From Woeseiaceae bacterium (lineage in GTDB: Bacteria > Pseudomonadota > Gammaproteobacteria > Steroidobacterales > Woeseiaceae): DNA of 64,000 nucleotides. The translations under genes were made by a program, and so were the position numbers. The notes under the pieces are model-generated. The model was not told the origin of the DNA, made no database searches, and saw nothing but the letters and a program-made list of their open reading frames with translations. Each line of letters starts with the position of its first letter. Positions within the stretch are counted from its first letter, which is position 1. Positions 54,001-62,264 of this stretch are shown here, piece after piece. The stretch is from the NCBI GenBank assembly GCA_021773075.1, contig JAJFKT010000035.1, positions 62,001 through 126,000 on the forward strand, read 5' to 3'.

Positions 54001-56695
54001 CGCTTGCCTGCGCTTTGACACTGCGCCCGCCACCTTCCTCGAATCCCTCGGTGAGCACCGTTAATCGATAGATTCCTTTGTCGTAACGAGAGAGGTCCAG
54101 TGGTAGCAAGGCCTGTCCTGCCGCATCGGTTACGGATTCGGCCAAATCCTGCTCAACCTGGCCGATGATCGCGCCGCTCTCTCGAAGCGGATCATCGAAT
54201 ACAAATCCCTGATATTGTTTGAATCGAATTCCCGAAGGCCTGAGATTCATGCGACCGGTCACGCGTCTGGACTGGGCTGGTGTACCAAACAAATTCCTGA
54301 GTTCGACTTCGCAGACAAGATCACCCGGCTTAAGCCAGCCGTTCGCTTTCTGGCCGGCTATCTCGGTGTTGATTCGCAGGCGGTCGGGCAGAAATTCCTC
54401 CACTTTGAATGTCGTGCTGCCGATCGACCGTCGGCGATTATCATCTTCGACCAGGAACAGCGTTGCGTTGTAGTTGCCAGTCGGTGATGCAGTTTCCGTT
54501 GAAAACGACGCGTCAATAAATCCGTCGTCTGAAAGCCGAATATTCGTGTCCAAAGCGACCTGGCCGCGAGGATCCGTTATGCGGATATTTAATGGCACGT
54601 TACCGAGCGACCCCCAGTCATCCCGTTTTACGATCGACGCGATCTCTACGGTGTCCCCGGGGCGATAGATGCCGCGATCGCTAAAGACCTGCGCTTTGAT
54701 TTGCTCGCCGTCAGGACGCTGCTGGACGTATTCTCCGCCAACGTCGAAGCGTGAGTATTGCAACATGCGGCCGTGACGAGCGTACGGCATGAAAATGGAG
54801 TCCAGTCCATTTCGGACCACAAAAACGGTCGGCGTTTTTTCACGCTCAAAAGCATTTGTTGCCGGCATCGAGGCATGACCGTCAGAGGATGATGAACGTT
54901 GAATGATCGGTACGCCGTTCTTGCCTAACAATGCGATTTGCGCGCCGGCTATCGGCCGCCCCGTGGCGATGGAATGTACGAATACGTCCTGAGTACTGTC
55001 CGCGTTCGACTTCACGAGTAGGCCGATGTCGGTAACCAGAACAAACCGACGGTCGGCTCTTCCGACAGGCCGATCATTCACTTTGTCCCATCCCTGCACA
55101 TTGACGAAGTAGTAACCGCCATCAGGCAGGTACTCACTCAGGTCGATACTCGAATACGCTGACTTGCCAGGATGCTCAGAGTTGATATCGATGTATCGAG
55201 TTACCCGCGAAGAAATATTGTCCTGATTGAACTGATAGTTGTTGAAGTAGGGACTTTTGATATCGCCACCGGTTTGGCTGGCCAGATGGTTAACGTCGCC
55301 ATCCATCAAACGTCCCAACTCTACCTGCAGCGTCCGAACGCCGCGGGAAACAAAGGTAAGCTGGTGCGAGCCCGTCATCGGTAAAATCGCGCCCGACTGA
55401 GCAATTGTCGCTTCTTTTGGATAAGCAGGGACTCGAACAATAGTATCGTACGACCGACTGAGTACGAACTCGCCGTCTGATGAAAGGCCTTCGTCGATCT
55501 TCAGATAGATGTAGCGGTTCTCCGGGACATCGACGGCAATGCTGTGCAGTGACGATGAGTCACCTTCAACCGGTGTTAACGGGACCTCTATCCTGATGGC
55601 TTGACGCAGGATGTCCGGCGTAACCTCTCGTGGTGTCCGCCAGCGTTTGTTCGTGCGGGTGGCGCCATTGATGACAACTTCGTCAGGTAACAAATAGGCC
55701 GTGAGTTTGTCTTGAATTCGGCCAGTCTCTACACGGTCGGTGAACTCGATGGTTAATGTTTGCACGGGGTCGTTGTCGGCGTCGCGAGCGATCAATCCTT
55801 GAATGCCGCTCACCCGGAAGTAACTGTTGATGTCGGGAACACGCACATTTTCAATCAGCTCCTGATCGATACGAGACGGACCATCGACCGGTGCAAGACC
55901 TTCGGCCACGTGCAGCGTCATGTAGGTTTCTTGTGGTGGAATTTCTATTGGCGTGGATTGTATGTATGCCCTTCGATGGTGTGGGCCAAACTGAACATCG
56001 AATGAGACGTCATGCGCTGCGCTATTGATGGTCGCGCCTGGCTCCCGCATGGAATAGGTCACGTACTCTTGCAGGCTTTTCGAATCGACCGGGTGGCTGA
56101 ACGTCAAAGTGGCGACAACCTTTCGCAAAGAGCGCTCGATTGGGTCTTGGTAAAAATCGAGAGCTTCTATCCTGGCTTCGAAGGCGGGCGTTACGAACGT
56201 TGCCTCGTTCTCGCCAAGTTCGAGATTGGGGGCGAACAAGCTCGTGTCATAGCGGACGACGTAATTCTGCCCAGCGGGCCAATCTACAGACGGCTGAAAG
56301 CTCAATCGATTCTCGTTCGCCCAGCGCCACTCACCTTCGATCGCAGGATGAATTGATATACCGCCGGTAACTACCTCGGCGATCTTATCGATGCGTGCAA
56401 CGGAGTCGACCGTCATTACGGGTGTTCGCGGATCCGGTCTGATAGAAAAGTTCAGGACTAGCGCTTGTGGGCGTAACTCACCGTCAATAATGGCTGTGAT
56501 TCCGGGGACAGAAACTTGAGCAACGACCTGTGCCGGTTTCGGAAGCGACTTGTAGTAATTAATACTAGCGCCAAGAATGACCGTCACTAGCGCAATGGCC
56601 ACGAGCCCAAACCCAAAGCGCCGACCACCGATTTGTCGCAACCACGCGGGTGCTGTCCATTGCAGTCGTCCGAATATCTTCCCTAGTAAGGTCAT
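50999..56695 (-). CDS. Bacterial alpha-2-macroglobulin (YfhM-type), membrane-anchored
   Basis: This is a 1,898-residue protein from the ATG at 56695, which has GGAG 7 bp upstream (a TTG at 56710 would add five residues). Residues ~27-49 form a transmembrane anchor (FGFGLVAIALVTVILGASIN). E. coli YfhM is instead a lipoprotein; no lipobox Cys is visible here. Macroglobulin (MG) domains fill the first ~1,300 residues, with DRGIYRPGDTVEIASIVKRD and VPVTLRVTDP-like segments and a bait-like region. The thioester motif CAEQ is intact, with Cys1453. The C-terminal domain is an IPSG-rich receptor-like region ending in TKPGRFEVMSVQ. It should trap foreign proteases that breach the envelope and protect the wall with its partner PBP1C. 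Confidence 0.93.
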   Translation of the reverse strand: MTLLGKIFGRLQWTAPAWLRQIGGRRFGFGLVAIALVTVILGASINYYKSLPKPAQVVAQVSVPGITAIIDGELRPQALVLNFSIRPDPRTPVMTVDSVARIDKIAEVVTGGISIHPAIEGEWRWANENRLSFQPSVDWPAGQNYVVRYDTSLFAPNLELGENEATFVTPAFEARIEALDFYQDPIERSLRKVVATLTFSHPVDSKSLQEYVTYSMREPGATINSAAHDVSFDVQFGPHHRRAYIQSTPIEIPPQETYMTLHVAEGLAPVDGPSRIDQELIENVRVPDINSYFRVSGIQGLIARDADNDPVQTLTIEFTDRVETGRIQDKLTAYLLPDEVVINGATRTNKRWRTPREVTPDILRQAIRIEVPLTPVEGDSSSLHSIAVDVPENRYIYLKIDEGLSSDGEFVLSRSYDTIVRVPAYPKEATIAQSGAILPMTGSHQLTFVSRGVRTLQVELGRLMDGDVNHLASQTGGDIKSPYFNNYQFNQDNISSRVTRYIDINSEHPGKSAYSSIDLSEYLPDGGYYFVNVQGWDKVNDRPVGRADRRFVLVTDIGLLVKSNADSTQDVFVHSIATGRPIAGAQIALLGKNGVPIIQRSSSSDGHASMPATNAFEREKTPTVFVVRNGLDSIFMPYARHGRMLQYSRFDVGGEYVQQRPDGEQIKAQVFSDRGIYRPGDTVEIASIVKRDDWGSLGNVPLNIRITDPRGQVALDTNIRLSDDGFIDASFSTETASPTGNYNATLFLVEDDNRRRSIGSTTFKVEEFLPDRLRINTEIAGQKANGWLKPGDLVCEVELRNLFGTPAQSRRVTGRMNLRPSGIRFKQYQGFVFDDPLRESGAIIGQVEQDLAESVTDAAGQALLPLDLSRYDKGIYRLTVLTEGFEEGGGRSVKAQASVMMSPLDYLIGHKTSSDLSFIDKGSEQTVDLLAIDSNGETMKLDKLLLSIVEYRYVSTLVKRPNGTYAYQSVRKEIPVSTQDFSIAAEGAQFTLPTDSAGSFALKISDTDDLVFSKVGYTVAGARNVAGNLEKDAELQLNINGDSFLPGEDIELEITAPYTGVGLITIERDRVYTHKWFQSDTNTTVQSIRVPDDLEGNAYVNVAFVRELDSPEIYVSPLSYAVAPFSINRAARTVEIDLKVPELVRPGDALEIAYTASKDARIVIYAVDEGILQVARYEMPNPLAFFLRKMALQVSTFQMVDLILPDFDSYPQSAAPGGGDVAGLAGSNLNPFRRKTDAPVAFWSGIIDAGPEPSTYSIQVPDSFNGQLRIMAVAVTDDALGRSQESTVVRGPFVITPNVLTAAAPGDEFEVNVGLSNNLDGSGNDASIELSVSPSEHLELIGEGQATLQISEGNEGRARFRLRVLDKLGAASLMFEARAGEESAQLRATLSVRPSVAYVATVAAGISDDDPVELTFDRSMYDEFAKQTAAASASPLVFADGLLSYLDAFPHACAEQIVSKIFPQIGFLGNGDYAIDEANIQTQFSDTTRKLRSRQGSEGGFRFWATSTEPANFASAYIMHFFTDAEDLGLPVPGDMQRSGLGYVQQLAATQVTSLPDARLRAYAIYILTRNGVVTTNYLTNLHEYLDRTLKDEWRSDLASAYMAASYALLKQSELGDQLIVGYEPGNGDEMTSDFDTRLGRDAQYVYLVAKHFPERLSSIGADTIQNLVEPVMKNRFNTLSSAYTVLALGEYTRAIFAESDSGRLSIVSSSNGAIEVLAKAARFARANIENSIDSVQVSGSNGNDIYYVLSQTGFDTSPPQDALSEGLEIQREYLSENGNAVTSALIGQELTVRLRIRSTGRPRTNVAVVDMLPGGFEVLTDSVRRQYGGWYADYTDIREDRVVVYGSFPSRLTEIQYRVKVTSAGSFVLPSAFAGSMYDRSIQARTKPGRFEVMSVQ

Positions 56696-56827
56696 TTGCA
56701 GCTCCGCCAACGCGCGATTTCGTGTGCTCGAATTCTAACTCCTTAGAGTATGCGAGAAAGTGCGCGAATTGTGATGAATCGTGCGTTGTAGTCCGTTCGG
56801 CCGCAAGGAGGCCAAGTGCATTTTTCG

Positions 56828-56859
56828 GTTGGCTCGGGGATTCGATCGATCGGGCCAAC
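56828..56859. repeat. Inverted repeat between the exporter operon and the macroglobulin gene
   Basis: GTTGGC (56828-56833) and GCCAAC (56854-56859) form a stem with extra CG pairing around a palindromic ATCGAT core. The T-rich flank (TCTTTATTTT) lies on the plus-strand side, but no plus-strand gene ends here. The exporter genes end at 56892 on the minus strand, so this may be a stabilising hairpin in their 3'UTR. Confidence 0.35.
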
Positions 56860-56891
56860 ATCTTTATTTTAGTCGCTAACGTGAATGCCCA

Positions 56892-58040
56892 CTACTCGTA
56901 GCGGAAGCGGCGCACTGCCAGCCAGGCAAATACTGCGGTCGCCGCTAGCAACATGACGATGTTCGGAATAACGGTTTCTGGTCCCGCCTGGAAGCTGATG
57001 AGTTTGTGCAACGCGTCCATTGTCCAGCCGGTGGGTATCATTTTCTGCACTAACTGCATCCATTCGGGTGTGATTTCAATGGGCCACCAGCAGCCGCCGA
57101 GCGCCGCAAGTGCATTCGCCGCGAGCACGCCGAGACCTCCAGCCTGTGCCTGGGTGTTGGCCACGGTTCCCAGCCAAAGGCCCGCAGATGCACAAAAGCC
57201 ACCCCACGCCACTAGCACCACTATCACCATGCCGAGGTTCGGGCCCCAATCCATCTTGAACAGGTAAGTGCCAAAGATCAGGGCGACCAGTATCTGAATG
57301 GCGGCGAGAACCATGCGACCGTCCCATTTGCCGGCAATGACCTCAGTCTTTGAGATCGGTGTCGACGCGAGGCGCCTTAGCAAGCCCTGTGTTCTTTCCT
57401 GTACCAGGATTGTGCCGCTGCTTGTCAACAAAACAAGCAGTGTGAACATGACGAGAATGCCGGGTACTGCCTGCTGGAAGCCTGAGGGAATATTGCGGCG
57501 TTCGCCGGCGGGCGATACGTCCAGCTGCCACACGCGGGGCGCGTTGTTCAGGGTGGCGAGTGCTTCGGCATTGAGCGGCGTACTCGTAGCATCCGCTATG
57601 ATGATGTCGGCCAGCACCGTATATAGCGCCCGATTTATGCGGATCTCTTCAAACTCTCGAGTCAATGCATTTGCATCCGTCTCGAAGCTCACCAGGACTT
57701 GATCACCTGCCAGAACTTTCTCGCTCATAGCCGCATCGAATGTCAGCGTTCGGGATGGCAATGCTCCTTCATCTGTTGGCTCGAGCGACTCAACCCACTC
57801 AACCGCGAATTGATTCGTGGTGAGTCGCAGGTCTATCTGGTCTTTAAGGAATCCGGGCGATTCCGCGACCACGGTCAACGGGGTTGCCTGCCCCCCGCTA
57901 AGACCTGACGAGAAACCGCCAGTCACTGTCCCGATGAAGTAGAAGAAAATCGGCGGCATCACGAAAACCCAAAGCAATGTCGAGCCTTGCCGCATCTGGT
58001 TACGGACATCCTGCCATGCGATGAAAAGTATGTTCTTCAT
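56892..58040 (-). CDS. ABC-2 type permease, exporter subunit 2
   Basis: This is a 382-residue protein. The ATG at 58040 (MKNILFIAWQDVRNQMR) is chosen because it begins 4 bp after the previous gene's stop and follows GGAAG; a longer frame to 58097 would overlap that gene. One N-terminal helix (LLWVFVMPPIFFYFIGTVTG) precedes a large periplasmic domain (~40-190) and then five helices with the ABC-2 family core GTILVQERTQGLLRRLASTP. It pairs with the 410-residue permease as the membrane half of the exporter. Substrates in this family include drugs, polysaccharides and lipids. Confidence 0.9.
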   Translation of the reverse strand: MKNILFIAWQDVRNQMRQGSTLLWVFVMPPIFFYFIGTVTGGFSSGLSGGQATPLTVVAESPGFLKDQIDLRLTTNQFAVEWVESLEPTDEGALPSRTLTFDAAMSEKVLAGDQVLVSFETDANALTREFEEIRINRALYTVLADIIIADATSTPLNAEALATLNNAPRVWQLDVSPAGERRNIPSGFQQAVPGILVMFTLLVLLTSSGTILVQERTQGLLRRLASTPISKTEVIAGKWDGRMVLAAIQILVALIFGTYLFKMDWGPNLGMVIVVLVAWGGFCASAGLWLGTVANTQAQAGGLGVLAANALAALGGCWWPIEITPEWMQLVQKMIPTGWTMDALHKLISFQAGPETVIPNIVMLLAATAVFAWLAVRRFRYE

Positions 58041-58044
58041 CCGT

Positions 58045-59277
58045 TCACTTCCGTGCGAAACCGCTGCCGAGTCGCCATGCGCTGATCGCGAGGCCACTTA
58101 TGGCTACTGCAAATAGTGTCAGCCAACTCCTCACGTCGATCGACCATGCTTCTGCAGCACCCAATTCCCCCGACAGGCGGTCGACGATGAAGCCGTTTGG
58201 AGACAAACGCCCGATGTTCGCGATCCAGTCCGGCAAGGCCGCTAACGGAAAGAAACTCCCGCCTGCCATCATCAGGGGAAACAACAGTATGGTCGTGAGC
58301 AGGTTCGCAGCCCGTTCGTTCGGAAACAGCATTTGCACGGCAGCGAACCAGGCAAACAATCCAACACCGCCAAAGGACACCCACAGGAGCGACGACAGGA
58401 ACTTGTCCCAACGCACATCGTGATAGCTAAATCCGATTAGTAGTGTGATTGTCGCGATCGCGCCCATAACGACCAGTGCCGCGATGACCTTACCGGCGAC
58501 AAAACCGGCTAATGCGCCGGGCGCAGATACAAGCCGGCGTAACGTGCCTTTTTCTCGCTCTGCCCAGTAGTCAGCCGCGAGACTGTTCGATGAAAATAAG
58601 ACGGCCATGAGAATGATGCCAGGGAGAAACAGTAATGCCATGTCGGGTTGTGGCTCTGCCGGGGGTGGTTCGACGATGACAATATCAAGCAAAGGTGGTG
58701 ATAGTTTCGGTACTACCTTGTTAATCTTGTTTTGTATGTCGACGGAGATACCCGAAACAAAAATATCGTCGGTTAAGTTGTTCGAGCCAGAATTTTGTAT
58801 TTGCTGAATCTCGGGTCCCAGAAGTCGCTGGGCATAAAAACCAAGGTCGAGCAGAATCTCCGTAACGTCCTCAATGATGCCAGGAAGAATGGTCTGAGCG
58901 GGGTTGGTTTTGAGCCTCAACGTTACGGGCGTTTCATTCAGGAAGGCATCCTGGAAACCAGCTGGAATCGTGAGAAAGCCGCTCGCCTCGCCGTCGCTGA
59001 TCCGTTTCTCGCCCTCAACGGCAGACACCTTTTCCACAACGATCAATTCACCCAGCTGGTCCTGGTTATAAGCGCCCACAACGATTCCGCTCAACAGCGA
59101 GTCATCCTGATCGGCTATGAGCAAGACGCCGGTTGGTGTGCCGCTACCACCGTCCATCATCAACGTGAGAAGACCACCGATCAGAAACGGAATCCCAAGC
59201 CAGATTAGAAATGCTGTCCTGTCCTGGCGCCAGCGCGCCAGATCTTTTCTCACCGATGCGAATAAAAAGCCGAACAC
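58045..59277 (-). CDS. ABC-2 type permease, exporter subunit 1
   Basis: This is a 410-residue protein. The ATG at 59277 overlaps the last base of the ATPase stop. It has an N-terminal helix (residues ~22-40, FLIWLGIPFLIGGLLTLMM), a periplasmic domain (~45-205), then five to six C-terminal helices with the ABC-2 core YWAEREKGTLRRLVSAPGAL. It belongs to the DrrB/YhhJ-like ABC-2 group. Together with 56892-58040 it is expected to form a heterodimeric pore energised by the ATPase encoded upstream. The three genes are packed without gaps and so form one operon. Confidence 0.9.
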   Translation of the reverse strand: MFGFLFASVRKDLARWRQDRTAFLIWLGIPFLIGGLLTLMMDGGSGTPTGVLLIADQDDSLLSGIVVGAYNQDQLGELIVVEKVSAVEGEKRISDGEASGFLTIPAGFQDAFLNETPVTLRLKTNPAQTILPGIIEDVTEILLDLGFYAQRLLGPEIQQIQNSGSNNLTDDIFVSGISVDIQNKINKVVPKLSPPLLDIVIVEPPPAEPQPDMALLFLPGIILMAVLFSSNSLAADYWAEREKGTLRRLVSAPGALAGFVAGKVIAALVVMGAIATITLLIGFSYHDVRWDKFLSSLLWVSFGGVGLFAWFAAVQMLFPNERAANLLTTILLFPLMMAGGSFFPLAALPDWIANIGRLSPNGFIVDRLSGELGAAEAWSIDVRSWLTLFAVAISGLAISAWRLGSGFARK

Positions 59278-60218
59278 TATTCGCGCAACTCTTTGCCGGT
59301 CAGTAGCAGGAAAAGGGTCTCGAGGTTCGGACTGCGCAAACTTGTTTCTGACACCGATCCGCCCGCGCGACTAATCGCGTCAAAAATGCCCGGCAAATGT
59401 TGCGACGCCTGCGGCAGTGTCAACATCAACGTGTCTTCGTCCAGACTCAGAATTTCCAGATCCGTGATACTCGATGCGAGCGATACAATTGCAGACTTGG
59501 TCGCGTCAACAGGAAAACTTCCAGAAAGTTGCAGTGCATCACGGGCGCCCAGCTGGGACTTAAGTTCTGCGACAGTGCCTTTGGCGATAATCCTGCCATG
59601 ATCAATGATCGCCAATGAATCACAAAGACGTTCAGCTTCCTCCATGTAGTGTGTCGTGTATAGGACGCAAGCCCCCGCGTCGCGCTCAGCCTCGACAAGG
59701 TCAAATAACTTTGCACGTGATTGCGGGTCGACACCGACCGTTGGCTCATCGAGCAATAACACTTTGGGTTGATGTACCACACCACAACCAAAATTCAGGC
59801 GGCGTTTCATACCCCCTGAAAACTCTTTCGGAAAGTCCTTGGCGCGATCGGAAAGTCCGATATGACCCAGAACATTAGAAACGCGATCTTCCAGAACTTT
59901 GCCTCGCAGCCCGTAAGCCTTTCCCCAGTAGCGGAGATTATCGATGGCTGGCAAGTCTTCGTAGAGCGCAAGTTCCTGCGGAACGACGCCGAGTGATTGT
60001 CGCGCCGCTCTTCCTTCCTTAACAATGTCATGACCGGCCACTGTGATACGACCCGAGGTCGGCGCCAACAATCCGGAGATGCAGCTTATTGATGTTGACT
60101 TGCCAGCACCGTTCGGACCGAGGAGACCGAATACGCTGCCCTCACCTGCTTCGAATGAAGCCTCATCTACGGCCGTAAAATCGCCATATTGCTTGACCAG
60201 ACCTTCAACGATAAGCAT
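59277..60218 (-). CDS. ABC transporter ATP-binding protein (ABC-2 exporter)
   Basis: This is a 313-residue ATPase. The ATG at 60218 is chosen because AAGGGA lies before it and the family N-terminus MLIVEGLVKQYG begins there; a frame from 60251 would add 11 unlikely residues. Walker A is GLLGPNGAGKST, the Q-loop is GVVPQELALYEDL, the signature FSGGMKRRLNFG, Walker B KVLLLDEPTVGVDP and the switch TTHYMEEAERL. The C-terminal ~90 residues are the extra regulatory domain of DrrA-type drug and lipid exporters. The divergent gap to the YHS gene probably contains the operon promoter, though none was identified with confidence. Confidence 0.93.
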   Translation of the reverse strand: MLIVEGLVKQYGDFTAVDEASFEAGEGSVFGLLGPNGAGKSTSISCISGLLAPTSGRITVAGHDIVKEGRAARQSLGVVPQELALYEDLPAIDNLRYWGKAYGLRGKVLEDRVSNVLGHIGLSDRAKDFPKEFSGGMKRRLNFGCGVVHQPKVLLLDEPTVGVDPQSRAKLFDLVEAERDAGACVLYTTHYMEEAERLCDSLAIIDHGRIIAKGTVAELKSQLGARDALQLSGSFPVDATKSAIVSLASSITDLEILSLDEDTLMLTLPQASQHLPGIFDAISRAGGSVSETSLRSPNLETLFLLLTGKELRE

Positions 60219-60362
60219 GTCGTATCCCTTGGGCGTGTCGCCGACCGGCACATATGATAAACCTATCTGAGGCTGACCGCAGTTGGCGTGCGGTTCGGGT
60301 CTACGTGGGGTAACAAATCGCGGCCCCAGCCGGTCAATATTGCTACGTTAGAGGAATTCAAT

Positions 60363-60875
60363 ATGAAAAATTTGATCGCCAGTTACAATCGATTCGTCTC
60401 TTCTGTTCTTGCGCTCAGCCTTCTTTCCTGCACAGTGTTTGCCGCAGACACGCCGATATTTTCAACCAAGAACGGTGCCATCCGGGGCGCTGATGCGGTC
60501 GCCTATTTTTCGCTTGAGTCGGGCGCCAAAGCGGTAATCGGGACCGATGAATTCACCCATGAGTGGTCAGGCGCTATCTGGAAATTCGCGAGTGCCGAGA
60601 ATCGTGACCTGTTTGCTGCTGATCCGGAAGCATATGCGCCGAAGTACGGAGGCTATTGCGCGTTTGCCGTGTCCCATAATTTCACCAAGACAATCAAGCC
60701 GGACCTATGGGAAATTGTCGACGGCAACTTGTATTTGAATTACAACCGAACCGCTTACAGAAAATGGGTGCGTGACAAAGCCGACTCGATTAACCGTGCC
60801 GATGAAAACTGGCCGGCGGTATTGAATGAATGCGAGAAATTCAAAAAGAAGAAGTGCCGAACGATTTCGAAATGA
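60363..60875 (+). CDS. Secreted YHS-domain protein
   Basis: This is a 170-residue protein from the ATG at 60363, preceded by AGGAATT. The signal peptide is VSSVLALSLLSCTVFA, with cleavage before ADTPIF; the Cys in it is not followed by a mature domain as expected for a lipobox, so Sec cleavage is preferred. The YHS-like core includes IRGADAVAYFSLESGAK, FTHEWSGAIWKFASAENRDL and PKYGGYCAFAVSHN. The DAVAYF...F..GG.CA pattern is typical of YHS proteins, which bind metal or heme in some cases. The tail is Lys-rich (EKFKKKKCRTISK). The function is not known. It is divergent from the exporter. Confidence 0.85.
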   Translation: MKNLIASYNRFVSSVLALSLLSCTVFAADTPIFSTKNGAIRGADAVAYFSLESGAKAVIGTDEFTHEWSGAIWKFASAENRDLFAADPEAYAPKYGGYCAFAVSHNFTKTIKPDLWEIVDGNLYLNYNRTAYRKWVRDKADSINRADENWPAVLNECEKFKKKKCRTISK

Positions 60876-60997
60876 CTCCGGTAGACGTATTCGATGACCT
60901 CAAGGTAGCTTCCGCTTGGCCGTTCATGTGACAATATCGGGAACGCTCGCGTTAATCTTGCGTACATTTCTCTGTACATAGCGTACAACGGCAAAAC

Positions 60998-62029
60998 ATG
61001 AATCCAACAATTAAAGATGTTGCAAAGCTGGCGGGCGTATCATTCAAGACCGTATCTCGCGTGATTAACAATGAAGTCACTGTAAAAGAAGCATCTCGAT
61101 CGAAAGTCTGGAAGGCGATCAAGCAGCTCAACTATCACCCCAATCTGTCTGCGCGACACTTGCGCGGTGCGCCGTCGTCCATCGCTTTCATCTACGACAA
61201 CCCTAATAGTAGCTACATCATCGAAATGCAGGAGGGCATTCTCGAACAGTGCCGAGAGAAAGGGTTTGAGCTGGTCATCCACCCGTGCGACTCAAGTTCG
61301 CCGACGATCCTCGACGAGTTGTTGAATGTGATAGTACGTAGCGGCGTCGGCGGTTTGATTCTTGCGCCTCCTTTGTCGGAAATGCCGCACGTAATCGCGA
61401 GACTAAACGAAGGTGACATTAAGCACGTCAGAATTGTGTCGGGTTCCGCGCCGCCGGATACCTTGTCACCGTGTGTGAACATTGACGATCGAGCCGCCGC
61501 GTTTCAGATCACCCAACACTTGATTAACCAGGGGCGTCGTAGCATTGGTTTCCTCGGAGGAGACCTGGCACATGCCTCAAGCGGCAAGCGACAGCAAGGA
61601 TACGAGGAGGCTCTGCGCGCGAATCAACTCGAGGTGGATGAAGACCTTATTCTTCCCGGCCACTATTCGTTCGACTCGGGTGCGGAACGTGCCAAGCAAT
61701 TATTAGAACGAGGTAAACTGCCGTCGGCTATTTTCGGTTGCAACGATGAAATCGCTGCTGGTGCGATGTTTTATGCACAGAATCACGGGGTCGCCGTACC
61801 CGAACAATTAGCGATCGCTGGCTTCGAAGACAATCCATTCTCCCGGCACACCTGGCCGCGATTGACCACCAGTCGGCAGAACAATGATGCTATCGCACAG
61901 CGTGCGGCTGAGCTGATGATTGCAGAGATATCTCCCGGCCGATACGACATCGAAACAGAAACCGGAAATAGTTTCGAGCCGCAATTGGTCATCCGCGATT
62001 CGACGACCCGAAGCAGCGTCAACAGCTAA
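60998..62029 (+). CDS. LacI-family transcriptional regulator
   Basis: This is a 343-residue repressor. The N-terminal LacI helix-turn-helix is IKDVAKLAGVSFKTVSRVIN, followed by the hinge region ending in NLSARHLRG. The periplasmic-binding-protein-like core (residues ~60-330) holds IAFIYDNPNSSYI, FGCNDEIAAGAMFYAQ and LAIAGFEDNPFSRHTWPRL. It binds a sugar or related effector and represses a catabolic operon. The gene converges with the SSS symporter at 62265, its likely target, and further target genes probably lie beyond the window's right edge. Its upstream region (60930-60997) holds repeated GTAC motifs that could be its own operator. Confidence 0.92.
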   Translation: MNPTIKDVAKLAGVSFKTVSRVINNEVTVKEASRSKVWKAIKQLNYHPNLSARHLRGAPSSIAFIYDNPNSSYIIEMQEGILEQCREKGFELVIHPCDSSSPTILDELLNVIVRSGVGGLILAPPLSEMPHVIARLNEGDIKHVRIVSGSAPPDTLSPCVNIDDRAAAFQITQHLINQGRRSIGFLGGDLAHASSGKRQQGYEEALRANQLEVDEDLILPGHYSFDSGAERAKQLLERGKLPSAIFGCNDEIAAGAMFYAQNHGVAVPEQLAIAGFEDNPFSRHTWPRLTTSRQNNDAIAQRAAELMIAEISPGRYDIETETGNSFEPQLVIRDSTTRSSVNS

Positions 62030-62264
62030 ATAGATTGCGTCCTGGCGGCAGCAGGCTCATAACTCAACGACATTCAGGCGATGGGGGCCGAAGTTTGCGT
62101 CGCCGTGGAACGGTCAGAATCGGGTATAGCTCTTCCAGTTGTCCAGGGAGCTCATCCTGCCATACAACCGCTATTACAGATGAGGTGATGCGCGAAACCG
62201 CGAGGAAAAATCTATCTTGTTTGAGCAACAAGTCACCTGACGGACCCGCATACTGGTGACTGCG

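Noticed and set aside
56828-56859. Inverted repeat as a plus-strand terminator
   Set aside because: No plus-strand gene ends nearby; listed only as a repeat.
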